Positions 17,098 through 25,727 of a stretch of 64,000 nt of DNA are shown here, piece by piece. The position numbers and the translations under genes were made by a program. The notes under the pieces were generated by a model, which worked only from the letters and a program-made list of their open reading frames with translations, ran no database searches and was not told the DNA's origin. Position 1 is the first letter of the stretch, and every line of letters starts with the position of its first letter. This DNA is from Lachnotalea sp. AF33-28 (GTDB lineage: Bacteria; Bacillota; Clostridia; Lachnospirales; Lachnospiraceae): the NCBI RefSeq assembly GCF_003477885.1, contig NZ_QUEE01000019.1, positions 1 through 64,000 of the forward strand, in the 5' to 3' direction.

Positions 17098-18975
17098 ATG
17101 AGAAAATTAGCTTTGTCCGATGAAATACTGTTACAGATTGATAAGCCCGCCCGTTATATCGGAGGCGAGGTCAATACAGTGATGAAGGACCCCGCAAAGG
17201 TGGATATCCGTTTTGCCATGTGTTTTCCTGATGTATATGAGATCGGCATGTCCCATCTGGGCATACAGATCCTCTATGATATGTTCAACCGGCATGAAAA
17301 CATCTGGTGCGAACGGGTCTATTCCCCCTGGACGGATCTGGATAAAATCATGCGCAGCCGGCATATTCCTCTCTTCGCTCTGGAATCGCAGGACCCTGTC
17401 AGAGAATTCGACTTTTTAGGGATTACCATACAGTATGAGATGTGCTATACCAATATCCTGCAGGTCCTGGACCTGTCCGAAATCCCCTTGTATTCCTCAG
17501 ACAGGACGGAGGAAGACCCGATTGTGATCGGAGGCGGCCCCTGCACCTACAATCCGGAACCCCTTGCGGACTTCTTCGACCTCTTTTATATCGGCGAGGG
17601 TGAAACCGCTTATGATCAGCTGATGAAGCATTATATAGACAATAAAAAGCGCGGGGGGAGCAGGCAGGATTTCCTTGCTTTGGCCGCCACGGTTCCCGGA
17701 ATCTACGTGCCTTCTTTTTATGAGACAGAATACAATGAAGACGGTACCATCCGCCGGTTTTATCCCACCCACCCCAACGCGAAACCGACGGTGCGCAAAG
17801 AAATCCTGATGAATATGGGGGACCCGGATATCTGTTATCCTGAAAAGCCCGTGGTACCCTTTATAAAAGTAACTCAGGACCGGGTGGTGCTGGAGATCCA
17901 GCGGGGCTGCACCCGCGGCTGCCGTTTCTGCCAGGCAGGTATGGTATACCGTCCGGTACGGGAACGGGATCTGGAATTCTTAAAAGACAAAGCCTATAAA
18001 ATGCTCAAAAACACCGGCCACGAAGAAATTTCCTTAAGCTCCTTAAGCTCCAGCGATTTCACCCACCTGGAAGAGCTGGTCACGTTTCTGATCGAAGAGT
18101 TCCATGGCAAGGGCATCAATATATCCCTGCCCTCCTTAAGAATCGATGCGTTTTCCCTGGATGTGATGAAAAAGATCCAGGATGTGCGCAAATCCAGCCT
18201 GACCTTCGCTCCGGAAGCGGGAACCCAGAGGCTGCGCGATGTGATTAACAAGGGTCTGACCGAAGAGGTGATCTTAAACGGTGCCGCCCAGGCATTTAAA
18301 GGCGGCTGGAATAAGGTAAAGCTATACTTCATGCTGGGGCTCCCTACGGAGACCGAGGAGGATATGGAGGGCATCGCCGTCCTGGCCAACGAAGTGGCGA
18401 GAACCTATTTCGATACGATCCCCAGGGAAGAGCGGAAGGGGCAGCGCGTACAGGTCACAGCCAGTTCCTCCTTTTTCATCCCCAAGCCCTTTACCCCCCT
18501 GCAGTGGGCGCCCATGTTTGAAAAGGAAGAATATCTGCACAGGGCCCGCATAGTCAACCGCAAATTTAAGGAACAGCTCAATCACAAAAGTCTTAAATAC
18601 CAGTGGCATGAAGCGGATGTGACTGTGTTAGAGGGCGTGTTCGCCCGTGGAGACAGAAGAACAGCCAGAGTCCTCCTGCGCGCCTATGAACTGGGCTGCC
18701 TGTACGATTCCTGGTCCGAGACCTTCGACAATGAGAAATGGATGCAGGCTTTTGCAGACTGCGGCATGGATTACCACTTCTATACGACCAGAGAGCGCAG
18801 CCTGGATGAAATCTTCCCGTGGGATTTCATCGATACCGGCGTGACTAAGGACTTCTTAAAGAGAGAGTGGAAGAATGCCATGGAGGGGAAGGTCACGCCC
18901 AACTGCCACGAAAGATGTTCCGGCTGCGGCGCGAAATCGTTTGGAGGAGGTGTCTGCTTTGAAGCTGCGAATTAA
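17098..18975 (+). CDS. TIGR03960-family B12-binding-like radical SAM protein
   Basis: A 625-aa radical SAM enzyme of unknown substrate. The N-terminal part (about 30-200) resembles a cobalamin-binding fold and carries EIGMSHLGIQILYD and VIGGGPCTYNPEP. The [4Fe-4S]-SAM motif CxxxCxxC is at Cys271, Cys275 and Cys278 in RGCTRGCRFCQAG. The barrel then continues with SLSSSDFTHL and FAPEAGTQRLRDVINKG. The C-terminal end has a second Cys cluster (CHERCSGCG). It overlaps the TIGR03936 gene and precedes RNase G, L21 and L27, a conserved order in Clostridia. A role in RNA or ribosome modification is an inference from that context. Confidence 0.92.
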   Translation: MRKLALSDEILLQIDKPARYIGGEVNTVMKDPAKVDIRFAMCFPDVYEIGMSHLGIQILYDMFNRHENIWCERVYSPWTDLDKIMRSRHIPLFALESQDPVREFDFLGITIQYEMCYTNILQVLDLSEIPLYSSDRTEEDPIVIGGGPCTYNPEPLADFFDLFYIGEGETAYDQLMKHYIDNKKRGGSRQDFLALAATVPGIYVPSFYETEYNEDGTIRRFYPTHPNAKPTVRKEILMNMGDPDICYPEKPVVPFIKVTQDRVVLEIQRGCTRGCRFCQAGMVYRPVRERDLEFLKDKAYKMLKNTGHEEISLSSLSSSDFTHLEELVTFLIEEFHGKGINISLPSLRIDAFSLDVMKKIQDVRKSSLTFAPEAGTQRLRDVINKGLTEEVILNGAAQAFKGGWNKVKLYFMLGLPTETEEDMEGIAVLANEVARTYFDTIPREERKGQRVQVTASSSFFIPKPFTPLQWAPMFEKEEYLHRARIVNRKFKEQLNHKSLKYQWHEADVTVLEGVFARGDRRTARVLLRAYELGCLYDSWSETFDNEKWMQAFADCGMDYHFYTTRERSLDEIFPWDFIDTGVTKDFLKREWKNAMEGKVTPNCHERCSGCGAKSFGGGVCFEAAN

Positions 18976-19717
18976 ATTCAGCAAAAAAGAGTATATGAAA
19001 TTTATCGGCCACCTGGACCTCATGCGTTTTTTCCAGAAGGCCATACGGCGGGCAGACATTGATATCGCATACAGCACGGGCTACAGCCCGCATCAGGTCA
19101 TGTCTTTTGCCGCCCCTCTGGGAGTCGGGCTGACTTCGGACGGGGAGTATCTGGATATCGAGGTGAACAGCGCGGATTCCTCCGAAGCGATGAAAAGGCG
19201 GCTGAATGCTGCACTGCTGACGCATGGGATCGAAGTCGTAAGCGTGCGCCGAATCCCCGATCCGGGATTTGACGCACAGGGCAACGCTTTAAAGGACAGG
19301 AGCGCCATGGCGATGGTGGCCGGCGCCGACTATGATCTGGTATTTAAGGAAGGGCATGAACCGAAGGACTGGGACGGGTTCTGTGACGCGTTTGACGCAT
19401 TCTGCGCATTGGAACAGATCACGGTGTTAAAGGCCACTAAAAAGAGCAGCCTGACAGCCGATATCCGCCCGATGATAAAGAGCTGCCGGCTTGACCGCAA
19501 AAGCCGTGTGATTACTATGAGCCTTTCCACAGGAAGCTCCGCCAATTTAAAGCCTGAGCTGGTGATGGAAGCCTTCTATAAAGGCATCGGTTCAGACTGG
19601 GACCCTGCGGTGGAATCCTATCAGTATTCCATGCAGATTAACCGCCGCGAAACCTATGCTCTGGGAGAAAACGGGGAATGGATTGCGCTGGAAGCGCTGG
19701 GTGAAGTCATTGAATAA
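18959..19717 (+). CDS. TIGR03936-family radical-SAM-linked protein (DUF2344)
   Basis: A 252-aa protein that always follows or is fused to the TIGR03960 radical SAM enzyme. Marks are RIKFSKKEYMKFIGHLDLMRFFQKA at the start (given here in part) and SYSPH-like YSTGYSPHQVMSFAAPLG. The start is TTG 18959 inside the end of the upstream gene, chosen because GGAGGAGG lies 7 bases before it and the conserved N-terminus begins there. It overlaps the previous gene by 17 bases. Function unknown; probably a substrate-binding partner of the radical SAM enzyme. Confidence 0.85.
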   Translation: MKLRIKFSKKEYMKFIGHLDLMRFFQKAIRRADIDIAYSTGYSPHQVMSFAAPLGVGLTSDGEYLDIEVNSADSSEAMKRRLNAALLTHGIEVVSVRRIPDPGFDAQGNALKDRSAMAMVAGADYDLVFKEGHEPKDWDGFCDAFDAFCALEQITVLKATKKSSLTADIRPMIKSCRLDRKSRVITMSLSTGSSANLKPELVMEAFYKGIGSDWDPAVESYQYSMQINRRETYALGENGEWIALEALGEVIE

Positions 19718-20936
19718 TACGGTGAGGGACAATAAGCTGATCATAACCAGAAGAGACAGCCGGATCATGACTGCCGTTTTGGAGAGCGGGCGCATCATGG
19801 AGCTGATCTTTGATCAGGAAAAGGCAGGGCCGCAGGTCGGAGATGTCTACATCGGCAAGGTAAAAAATATAGTCGGCAATATAAGCGCCGCGTTTATTGA
19901 GATCGGGCAGGGCTGCATCTGTTACTGCCCGCTTGAGGAAATACCGGCGGGAACCGTTTCCCGCGGCGGACGCCGTATCGGTGCAGGAGAATGGTCGGAC
20001 GGCGGCTATAAGCTCTGCGCCGGGGATGAGCTGCCGGTGCAGGTTGTAAGGGAAGCGGTAAAGACTAAAGCTCCGGTGGTGAGCGGACGCATCAACCTGT
20101 CCGGCCGCTATGCGGTGCTGATCTATGGCGGGAACCAGATCCATTTTTCCTCCAAAATCAAAAATACCCACTGGAAGGATAAAATCCGTTCCGCTTTTCA
20201 GCCGGTTCTTCCGGAAGGGTGCGGAGCGATTATCCGGACAAACGCATTTGAAGCAGAGGAAGAGGATATAAGGCAGGACCTGGAGGGGCTTACGAATCGT
20301 ATGGATCAGATTCTTCAAAGCTCTCTGTGCCGGACCTGCTACAGCTGCGTCTATGAATCCCTGCCGGCCTATCTCACAACCGCCAGAGATCTGCAGAAGG
20401 GCTTCGAAGCGGAAATCGTGACGGATGATGCCGGCATTTACCGGGCTCTGGCGGACGCTGCTGCCAAAGGAATCATAAGCTGCAGCGTTAGGCTGTATGA
20501 GGATGAGTCTTATCCGCTTAGCAAGCTGTATTCGCTGGATACGGTTATAAGGGAAGCGCTGGCAAAGAATGTCTGGCTGAAGTCCGGCGGTTATCTGGTA
20601 GTGGAGCCTACGGAAGCCCTGACGGTCATCGATGTAAATACCGGCAAGTTTGACGGCAGGAAAAAACAGCAGGAAACCTTCTTAAAGATCAACCTGGAGG
20701 CGGCGGAGGAAGCGGCCAGGCAGATGCGCCTTCGCAATATATCCGGCATCGTGCTCATCGATTTCATCGATATGGAGCGGGAGGAAGATAAACGTAAGCT
20801 GATGGATGCGCTCACCGCGTGGACACGAAAAGACCGGATCAAAACCACTGTAGTGGATATGACCGGGTTGAATCTGGTAGAAATCACGCGGAAACGTGAG
20901 CGGAAGCCCTTGTGGGAACAGGCGGCGGTGAACTGA
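19710..20936 (+). CDS. rng: Ribonuclease E/G family protein
   Basis: Endoribonuclease of the RNase G type, about 408 aa, that matures rRNA or decays mRNA. It begins with the family strand KLIITRRDSRIMTAVLESGR, then an S1-type RNA-binding region (GDVYIGKVKNIVGNISAAFIEIG). The metal-binding catalytic Asp residues are in VIDVNTGKFDG (Asp about 308) and VLIDFIDM. A TTG at 19710 or GTG at 19722 is the likely start, since upstream in-frame ATGs lie deep in the previous gene. It overlaps that gene by 8 bases if TTG 19710 is used. The C-terminus is short, without the degradosome scaffold of RNase E. Confidence 0.9.
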   Translation: MNNTVRDNKLIITRRDSRIMTAVLESGRIMELIFDQEKAGPQVGDVYIGKVKNIVGNISAAFIEIGQGCICYCPLEEIPAGTVSRGGRRIGAGEWSDGGYKLCAGDELPVQVVREAVKTKAPVVSGRINLSGRYAVLIYGGNQIHFSSKIKNTHWKDKIRSAFQPVLPEGCGAIIRTNAFEAEEEDIRQDLEGLTNRMDQILQSSLCRTCYSCVYESLPAYLTTARDLQKGFEAEIVTDDAGIYRALADAAAKGIISCSVRLYEDESYPLSKLYSLDTVIREALAKNVWLKSGGYLVVEPTEALTVIDVNTGKFDGRKKQQETFLKINLEAAEEAARQMRLRNISGIVLIDFIDMEREEDKRKLMDALTAWTRKDRIKTTVVDMTGLNLVEITRKRERKPLWEQAAVN

Positions 20937-21006
20937 AAGTCTGCCGTACGCAAACAAAAAAGATACGAAAAGGCAATAAAAAACCTGCAAAATATGAAAA
21001 TAATGG

Positions 21007-21035
21007 TTGACGCAGATGCTTGAAAATGGTATTAT
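21007..21035 (+). promoter_or_regulatory. Promoter of the L21-Prp-L27 operon
   Basis: TTGACG (21007-21012), 17-base spacer, TATTAT (21030-21035), about 85 bases before the rplU start. Confidence 0.75.
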
Positions 21036-21036
21036 G

Positions 21037-21115
21037 ATTTAGTGTGCCGCACAATGGGGTTGAAAAGATCCGGAAAGCCGGACACCGAAGTTGGCGAGTA
21101 TTGTATTAAGGAGGT
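21037..21115 (+). ncRNA. Ribosomal protein L21 leader RNA
   Basis: The leader between the promoter and rplU can fold into stems (for example TCCGG at 21068-21073 with CCGGA at 21077-21081) and holds GTTGGCGAGTATTGTATT just before AAGGAGGTG. Position and structure match the autoregulatory L21 leader of Firmicutes, in which L21 represses its own operon. I judged this by eye. Confidence 0.65.
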
Positions 21116-21120
21116 GCCAT

Positions 21121-21429
21121 ATGTACGCGATTATTGCAACAGGTGGTAAACAGTACAAAGTATCCGAAGGCGACGTTATCAAAGTTGAGAAACTGGGCGT
21201 TGAAGCCGGACAAACTTATGAATTTGATCAGGTGCTTGCTGTAAGTGCCGATGAAATGAAGGTCGGAACACCTACCGTAGCTGGTGCAAAGGTTACTGCA
21301 ACCGTTACCGGCGAAGGCAGAGGTAAAAAAGTGATCGTTTACAAGTATAAGAGAAAATCTGGATATCATAAGAAAAATGGTCACAGACAGGCTTATACAG
21401 AGTTGAAGATCGATAAGATTACCTGCTGA
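21121..21429 (+). CDS. rplU: 50S ribosomal protein L21
   Basis: A 102-aa ribosomal protein bound to 23S rRNA. The start MYAIIATGGKQYKV and the end KRKSGYHKKNGHRQAYTELKI are diagnostic. ATG 21121 follows AAGGAGGTGCCAT. It heads the conserved L21-Prp-L27 operon and is probably controlled through its leader RNA. Confidence 0.98.
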   Translation: MYAIIATGGKQYKVSEGDVIKVEKLGVEAGQTYEFDQVLAVSADEMKVGTPTVAGAKVTATVTGEGRGKKVIVYKYKRKSGYHKKNGHRQAYTELKIDKITC

Positions 21430-21431
21430 TT

Positions 21432-21755
21432 ATGATACAGGCAGTCTTTTACAGAGATTCCAACGGTGACTGCCAGTCCTTTCAGATTAAAGGACATGCA
21501 GGGTTTGAAGAAGCCGGCAGAGATATCATCTGTGCCGCTGTATCCGCTCTGGCGGTGAATACGGTAAACAGCATAGAAACTCTTACCGGTACGAAAACAG
21601 AGGCCAGCGAGAAATCGGGTTGCTTAACCTGCAGGCTGAAGGATGGGAAGCATCCGGAACCCCAGTTATTGGTAAACTCTTTAATATTGGGTTTAAAGAA
21701 TATTGAAGAGGAATATGGTACAAAATATATCAGGATCCTGATCGAGGAGGTGTAA
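21432..21755 (+). CDS. prp: Ribosomal-processing cysteine protease Prp
   Basis: A 107-aa cysteine protease (YsxB/DUF464) that removes the N-terminal extension of L27 in Firmicutes. The catalytic His is in KGHAGFEEAGRDIICAAVSAL (cited in part), where GHAGF provides His and IICAAV the Cys. It lies between rplU and rpmA, and the L27 encoded here has the matching cleavage motif, so the pair is complete. Confidence 0.95.
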   Translation: MIQAVFYRDSNGDCQSFQIKGHAGFEEAGRDIICAAVSALAVNTVNSIETLTGTKTEASEKSGCLTCRLKDGKHPEPQLLVNSLILGLKNIEEEYGTKYIRILIEEV

Positions 21756-21757
21756 TT

Positions 21758-22048
21758 ATGTTGAAAATGAACCTTCAGTTGTTCGCTCATAAAAAGGGCG
21801 TTGGTTCCACAAAGAACGGCCGTGATTCCGAGTCCAAGAGACTTGGCGCAAAGAGAGCTGACGGACAGTTCGTAAAAGCTGGAAATATTCTTTACAGACA
21901 GCGCGGTACGAAGATTCACCCTGGCAACAATGTAGGCCGCGGTGGTGACGATACATTATTCGCATTGGTAGACGGTGTTGTTACATTTGAAAGAAAAGGC
22001 AGAGACAAAAAGCAGGTTTCTGTTTATCCCAAAGTAGTGAACGATTAA
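21758..22048 (+). CDS. rpmA: 50S ribosomal protein L27 with cleavable N-terminus
   Basis: A 96-aa ribosomal protein near the peptidyl transferase centre. The first residues MLKMNLQLFA form the Firmicute extension, with cleavage expected after LQLFA to expose HKKGVGSTKNGRDS. The start follows a GGAGG. Ends 20 bases before a terminator. Confidence 0.98.
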   Translation: MLKMNLQLFAHKKGVGSTKNGRDSESKRLGAKRADGQFVKAGNILYRQRGTKIHPGNNVGRGGDDTLFALVDGVVTFERKGRDKKQVSVYPKVVND

Positions 22049-22067
22049 TGAGGTAGTAATTCAGAAG

Positions 22068-22096
22068 AAAGCCGACGGATTCTCGTCGGCTTTTCT
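22068..22096 (+). terminator. Terminator of the L21-Prp-L27 operon
   Basis: AAAGCCGAC and GTCGGCTTTT form a stem around GGATTCTC, with Ts after it. Confidence 0.9.
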
Positions 22097-22150
22097 TGAA
22101 TCTGACCAGAAAGCCTGCTTTTTTTCACCGCAGAAATGAGGTATTCATCT

Positions 22151-23434
22151 ATGTTTGCAGACAGTGCTAGAATTTTTATTAAATCAGGTAACGGCGGCAA
22201 TGGCCATGTCAGCTTCCGCCGGGAACTCTATGTGCCCAATGGCGGGCCTGACGGCGGAGACGGCGGCAGAGGCGGAGACATCATATTTGAGGTGGATGAC
22301 GGCCTTAATACCCTCACCGATTTTCGGCATGTCCGCAAATATGTGGCAGGCAACGGTGAAGAGGGCGGCAAACGCCGCTGTCACGGGGCTGACGCGGACG
22401 ATCTGGTGATCCGGGTGCCGGCGGGCACCGTAATCAAAGACGACGAAACCGGCAAGGTCATCGCCGATATGTCCGGTGAGAACCGGAGAGAAGTGATTTT
22501 AAAAGGCGGCAGAGGCGGCCAGGGCAATATGCACTACGCGACGGCCACCATGCAGGTCCCGAAATACGCCAAGCCGGGTAAACCGGGAAGAGAGCTGTGG
22601 GTACGGCTGGAGCTGAAGGTAATCGCGGATGTGGGTCTTGTAGGTTTTCCTAACGTGGGCAAATCCACGCTGCTTTCCCGTATCAGCAACGCCAGACCCA
22701 AAATCGCCAATTATCATTTCACCACATTAAATCCCAATCTGGGTGTGGTGGATTTAGGAGACGGCGAGGGCTTTGTGGTCGCTGACATCCCGGGCCTGAT
22801 TGAAGGGGCCAGTGAAGGTGTCGGCCTTGGACATGCCTTTTTAAAGCATATTGAAAGAACCAAATGCATTATCCACATGGTGGATGCGGCTTCCACGGAA
22901 GGCCGCGATCCGGTAGAGGACATCAAAACCATCAATGCGGAGCTCATGGCCTATGATCCAAAGCTGATGGAACGGCCGCAGGTGATCGCGGCGAATAAAA
23001 TCGATGCGGTTTATTCGGAGGATGAGGATCCGGTACAGAAGTTAAGGGATGAATTCGAGCCTTCCGGCCTGAAGGTGTTTGCCATCTCTGCAGTAAGCGG
23101 CCAGGGCTTAAAGGAGCTTCTGTATTATGTAAATGATCTGCTAAAAACTCTGGACCCCGAACCAGTGGTATTTGAACGAGAGTTTGTCCTTGAAGATCAG
23201 GACGATGAGACGCTGCCTTTTACGGTGGAAAAGCTGCCTGACGGCGTATACAGCGTCACAGGACCGCGGGTGGAGAAAATGCTGGGCTATACCAATCTGG
23301 ATTCGGAAAAAGGCTTTGATTTCTTCCAGAAGTTTCTGAAAAGCACAGGTATTTTAAAGCAGCTGGAACACGCGGGCATCCAGGAGGGCGATACCGTACG
23401 GGTTGTGGATATTGAGTTTGAGTATTATAAATAG
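22151..23434 (+). CDS. obgE: GTPase Obg
   Basis: Essential GTPase in 50S assembly and stress control, 427 aa. The glycine-rich Obg domain begins MFADSARIFIKSGNGGNGHVS (cited in part) and includes GGDGGRGGDI. The G domain has P-loop GFPNVGKST, DIPGLIEGAS (G3) and NKID (G4). The C-terminal OCT domain follows with PFTVEKLPDGVYSVTGPRVE. ATG 22151 is preferred over 22136 because all Obg proteins start MFADSA and TGAGGT lies 8 bases upstream. Confidence 0.97.
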   Translation: MFADSARIFIKSGNGGNGHVSFRRELYVPNGGPDGGDGGRGGDIIFEVDDGLNTLTDFRHVRKYVAGNGEEGGKRRCHGADADDLVIRVPAGTVIKDDETGKVIADMSGENRREVILKGGRGGQGNMHYATATMQVPKYAKPGKPGRELWVRLELKVIADVGLVGFPNVGKSTLLSRISNARPKIANYHFTTLNPNLGVVDLGDGEGFVVADIPGLIEGASEGVGLGHAFLKHIERTKCIIHMVDAASTEGRDPVEDIKTINAELMAYDPKLMERPQVIAANKIDAVYSEDEDPVQKLRDEFEPSGLKVFAISAVSGQGLKELLYYVNDLLKTLDPEPVVFEREFVLEDQDDETLPFTVEKLPDGVYSVTGPRVEKMLGYTNLDSEKGFDFFQKFLKSTGILKQLEHAGIQEGDTVRVVDIEFEYYK

Positions 23435-23440
23435 GCTTTT

Positions 23441-23487
23441 ATGTGCGTTTGGTTAACATAATTTAATTATGTTAACCAAACGCACAT
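23441..23487. repeat. Perfect 47-base palindrome between obgE and yhbY
   Basis: 22-bp arms (23441-23462 and 23466-23487) around the loop TTA. The core reads GGTTAACATAAT on one arm and ATTATGTTAACC on the other, flanked by GCG. A second palindrome with the same plan is at 32788-32828. No T-run follows, so it is not a classical terminator; it might insulate or attenuate within the operon. Confidence 0.9.
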
Positions 23488-23533
23488 GAGAATACAAAAG
23501 CAAGATGCGAGCATCGCAGAAATGAGGAATATT

Positions 23534-23824
23534 ATGACTAGTAAGCAGCGCGCTTATTTAAAAGGACTGGCCATGACGATGGACCCGCTGTTTCAGATCG
23601 GGAAATCCAGTCTGACACCGGAAGTAACCAAGGCGGTAGAAGAGGCTTTGGAGGCCAGGGAGCTGATCAAGGTAAATGTATTAAAAAACTGCATGGATGA
23701 TCCGCGGGAAATCGCGTCCATGCTGTCGGAACGCACCCATTCCGAGGTAGTTCAGGTGATCGGGAAGAGAATTGTACTGTTCCGCAAAGCTGCGGAAAAT
23801 AGCAAAATCGAACTTCCACAGTAA
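23534..23824 (+). CDS. yhbY: YhbY/CRM-domain RNA-binding protein
   Basis: A 96-aa CRM-domain protein that associates with pre-50S particles. It starts MTSKQRAYLKGLAM, followed by LFQIGKSSLTPEV (the GxxG loop) and ends with VVQVIGKRIVLFR. ATG 23534 is chosen over upstream starts because AATGAGG precedes it and the conserved N-terminus begins there. It lies between obgE and nadD, a common Firmicute order. Confidence 0.93.
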   Translation: MTSKQRAYLKGLAMTMDPLFQIGKSSLTPEVTKAVEEALEARELIKVNVLKNCMDDPREIASMLSERTHSEVVQVIGKRIVLFRKAAENSKIELPQ

Positions 23825-23844
23825 GGGCTGGAGGTATGGATGCT

Positions 23845-24462
23845 ATGGGTATAAAAAAAGTAGGCATTATGGGTGGCACCTTTGATCCCATTCATATCGC
23901 TCACCTGCAGCTGGCGGAATGCGCCTATGAGCAGTATGAGCTGGATGAAATTCGGTTCATTCCGGCCAAATATCCACCTCATAAACGTGACAGGCAGGTA
24001 TTGTCAGAGAGTATAAGGGCATCAATGGTTAAGATTGCGATCGCGCCGAATCCGCACTTTACCTGTTCCGATATCGAACTGAACCGTGATGGCTATTCCT
24101 ATACATCCGATACCTTGAGCGATCTGGCCGTTATGGAGCCAAACAGCCGGTTTTACTTCATTGTAGGCGTGGATTCTTTGAATTATATGGAAAAATGGCA
24201 TCATCCCGAGGAGATATTTTCAAAAGCGGTAATTCTGTGTGCGAACAGGGATGAACTTCCCAGAGAACAGATCGATGAAAAGATCTCGTTTCTTAGGCGG
24301 AATTTTGGGGCTGATGTCCGTCTGATTGACCTTCCGGCTCTGGATATATCTTCCCATATGATCCGGGAAACGGTCGCATCCGGCAGATCTATCCGCTATT
24401 ACGTTACAGAAAGTGTTTATGATTATATTTTAAAACATCATCTTTACAGAGAAATGCGCTGA
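23845..24462 (+). CDS. nadD: Nicotinate-nucleotide adenylyltransferase
   Basis: Makes deamido-NAD from nicotinate mononucleotide and ATP. The nucleotidyltransferase motif GGTFDPIHIAHL and the late motif SSHMIRETVASGRSIRYYV are present; length 205 aa is normal. ATG 23845 is taken as start because GGAGG at 23830-23834 is too close to ATG 23836. It is followed by yqeK and rsfS in the standard order. Confidence 0.95.
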   Translation: MGIKKVGIMGGTFDPIHIAHLQLAECAYEQYELDEIRFIPAKYPPHKRDRQVLSESIRASMVKIAIAPNPHFTCSDIELNRDGYSYTSDTLSDLAVMEPNSRFYFIVGVDSLNYMEKWHHPEEIFSKAVILCANRDELPREQIDEKISFLRRNFGADVRLIDLPALDISSHMIRETVASGRSIRYYVTESVYDYILKHHLYREMR

Positions 24463-24513
24463 AAGCGCAGGCCGCCGTTTTATGACGGCCGGTGACATTA
24501 TATCAGGAAGAGG

Positions 24514-25107
24514 ATGAAACACATGCAGGAAAACGGTATGAAAATCCGCAGGAAATTGATGAAAAAGCTGACGCCGGAGCGTTATGAGCATACCCTGGGC
24601 GTGGCTTATACTGCGGTTGCGCTCGCAATGCGCTATGAATGTGATCTGGATCAGGCAGAGATAGCGGGGCTTCTACATGACTGCGCTAAGCAGTATGATG
24701 ATTCCACGATCTACGAAATGTGCCAGAAATACAATATAAGTATGTCTGAGGCAGAATTAAAAAACAAGGCGCTGCTGCATACAAAGCTGGGCGCGTTTAT
24801 CGCGATGAAAAAATACCAGGTGGCGGATAAGGAAATTATTAGTGCTATTTTGTGCCATACTACCGGTAAACCGGATATGAGCATGCTGGAGAAAATTGTA
24901 TATGTGGCGGATTATATTGAGCCCCGCCGATATAAGGCTCCCAATCTGCCGCAGATCCGCCATATGGCGTTCGTCGATATAGACCGTGCATTACTCATGA
25001 TTCTCGCCGACACATTGAGTTATCTGAAAAAAACCGGCAACTGGATAGATGAACAGACCGTGAAGACCTATGACTATTACAAAGCACTGCTGGAAGGGGA
25101 AGATTGA
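24514..25107 (+). CDS. yqeK: HD-domain hydrolase YqeK (Ap4A hydrolase, symmetrical type)
   Basis: A 197-aa HD-domain phosphohydrolase that splits diadenosine tetraphosphate. Metal ligands are in ERYEHTLGV (His), LLHDCAKQY (HD) and the later His/Asp residues of ALLHTKLGA and YVADYIEPRR. Several ATGs (24514, 24523, 24538) could be the start; GGAAGAGG at 24506-24513 fits 24523 best by spacing, so the true start may be three codons in. The family start KLTPERYEHT follows. Confidence 0.92.
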   Translation: MKHMQENGMKIRRKLMKKLTPERYEHTLGVAYTAVALAMRYECDLDQAEIAGLLHDCAKQYDDSTIYEMCQKYNISMSEAELKNKALLHTKLGAFIAMKKYQVADKEIISAILCHTTGKPDMSMLEKIVYVADYIEPRRYKAPNLPQIRHMAFVDIDRALLMILADTLSYLKKTGNWIDEQTVKTYDYYKALLEGED

Positions 25108-25142
25108 CAGCCTCCTTCATAGCGGCGCGGAAATGAGGAATT

Positions 25143-25496
25143 ATGAATAAATCAAAAGAGATGGTAAAGATCGCGTATGACGCCCTCGATGAGAAAAAGG
25201 CGGAGGATATCTCTATCATAGATATATCCGGTGTTACGGTGATCGCCGACTATTTTCTTATCGCCAGCGGCGCAAACCCAAATCAGGTACAGGCGCTGGT
25301 GGACAATGTACAGGAAAAGCTCTACAAGGCCGGATATGAATGCAAGCAGGTGGAAGGCTATCAGGGCGCTACCTGGATCCTGCTGGATTATTTGGACATC
25401 GTAATCCATGTGTTTTCCAGAGAAGACCGCCGTTTTTATGATCTGGAGAGGATCTGGAGGGATGGACGGCAGATGGATATTGATGAAATCAAATAA
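25143..25496 (+). CDS. rsfS: Ribosome silencing factor
   Basis: A 117-aa RsfS/Iojap protein that binds L14 and blocks subunit joining in starvation. Diagnostic text is DISIIDISGVTVIADYFLIASG and GYQGATWILLDYLDIVIHVF (both cited in part). Start ATG 25143 follows GGAAATGAGGAAT, a leader shared with three other genes here. Last gene before a terminator. Confidence 0.95.
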   Translation: MNKSKEMVKIAYDALDEKKAEDISIIDISGVTVIADYFLIASGANPNQVQALVDNVQEKLYKAGYECKQVEGYQGATWILLDYLDIVIHVFSREDRRFYDLERIWRDGRQMDIDEIK

Positions 25497-25517
25497 AACA
25501 GCCATGTGCTGTGTATG

Positions 25518-25562
25518 AACAGGCAGTGTGCATTGTGAGACCAATGTGCACTGCCTGTTTTT
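25518..25562 (+). terminator. Terminator after rsfS
   Basis: AACAGGCAGTGTGCATTG (25518-25535) pairs with CAATGTGCACTGCCTGTT (25542-25559) with two mismatches, followed by TTTTT. Confidence 0.9.
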
Positions 25563-25670
25563 GACTTTCTCCGCCTATGATCGGCTGCTTTGCAGGAATC
25601 ATGTATCCGCTGTGTATTTTTGACAGGTACTGATTTTATAAAACATGTTAAAATAAAAACTTACAGCAAA

Positions 25671-25690
25671 TACTAGTACTTACTAGTAAC
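25671..25690 (+). promoter_or_regulatory. Tandem TACTAGTA sites before the serine recombinase
   Basis: TACTAGTA at 25671-25678 and 25681-25688 repeat with a 10-base period; each copy is itself palindromic. They lie 40 bases before the recombinase start. They could be an operator for autoregulation or a recombination subsite. Confidence 0.5.
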
Positions 25691-25727
25691 TGCACTAACG
25701 GGGTTACAACAGGTGAAGGAGGAACTT

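Noticed and set aside
24463..24513. Terminator between nadD and yqeK
   Set aside because: GGCCGCCG/GACGGCC can pair but no T-run follows and the operon appears to continue.
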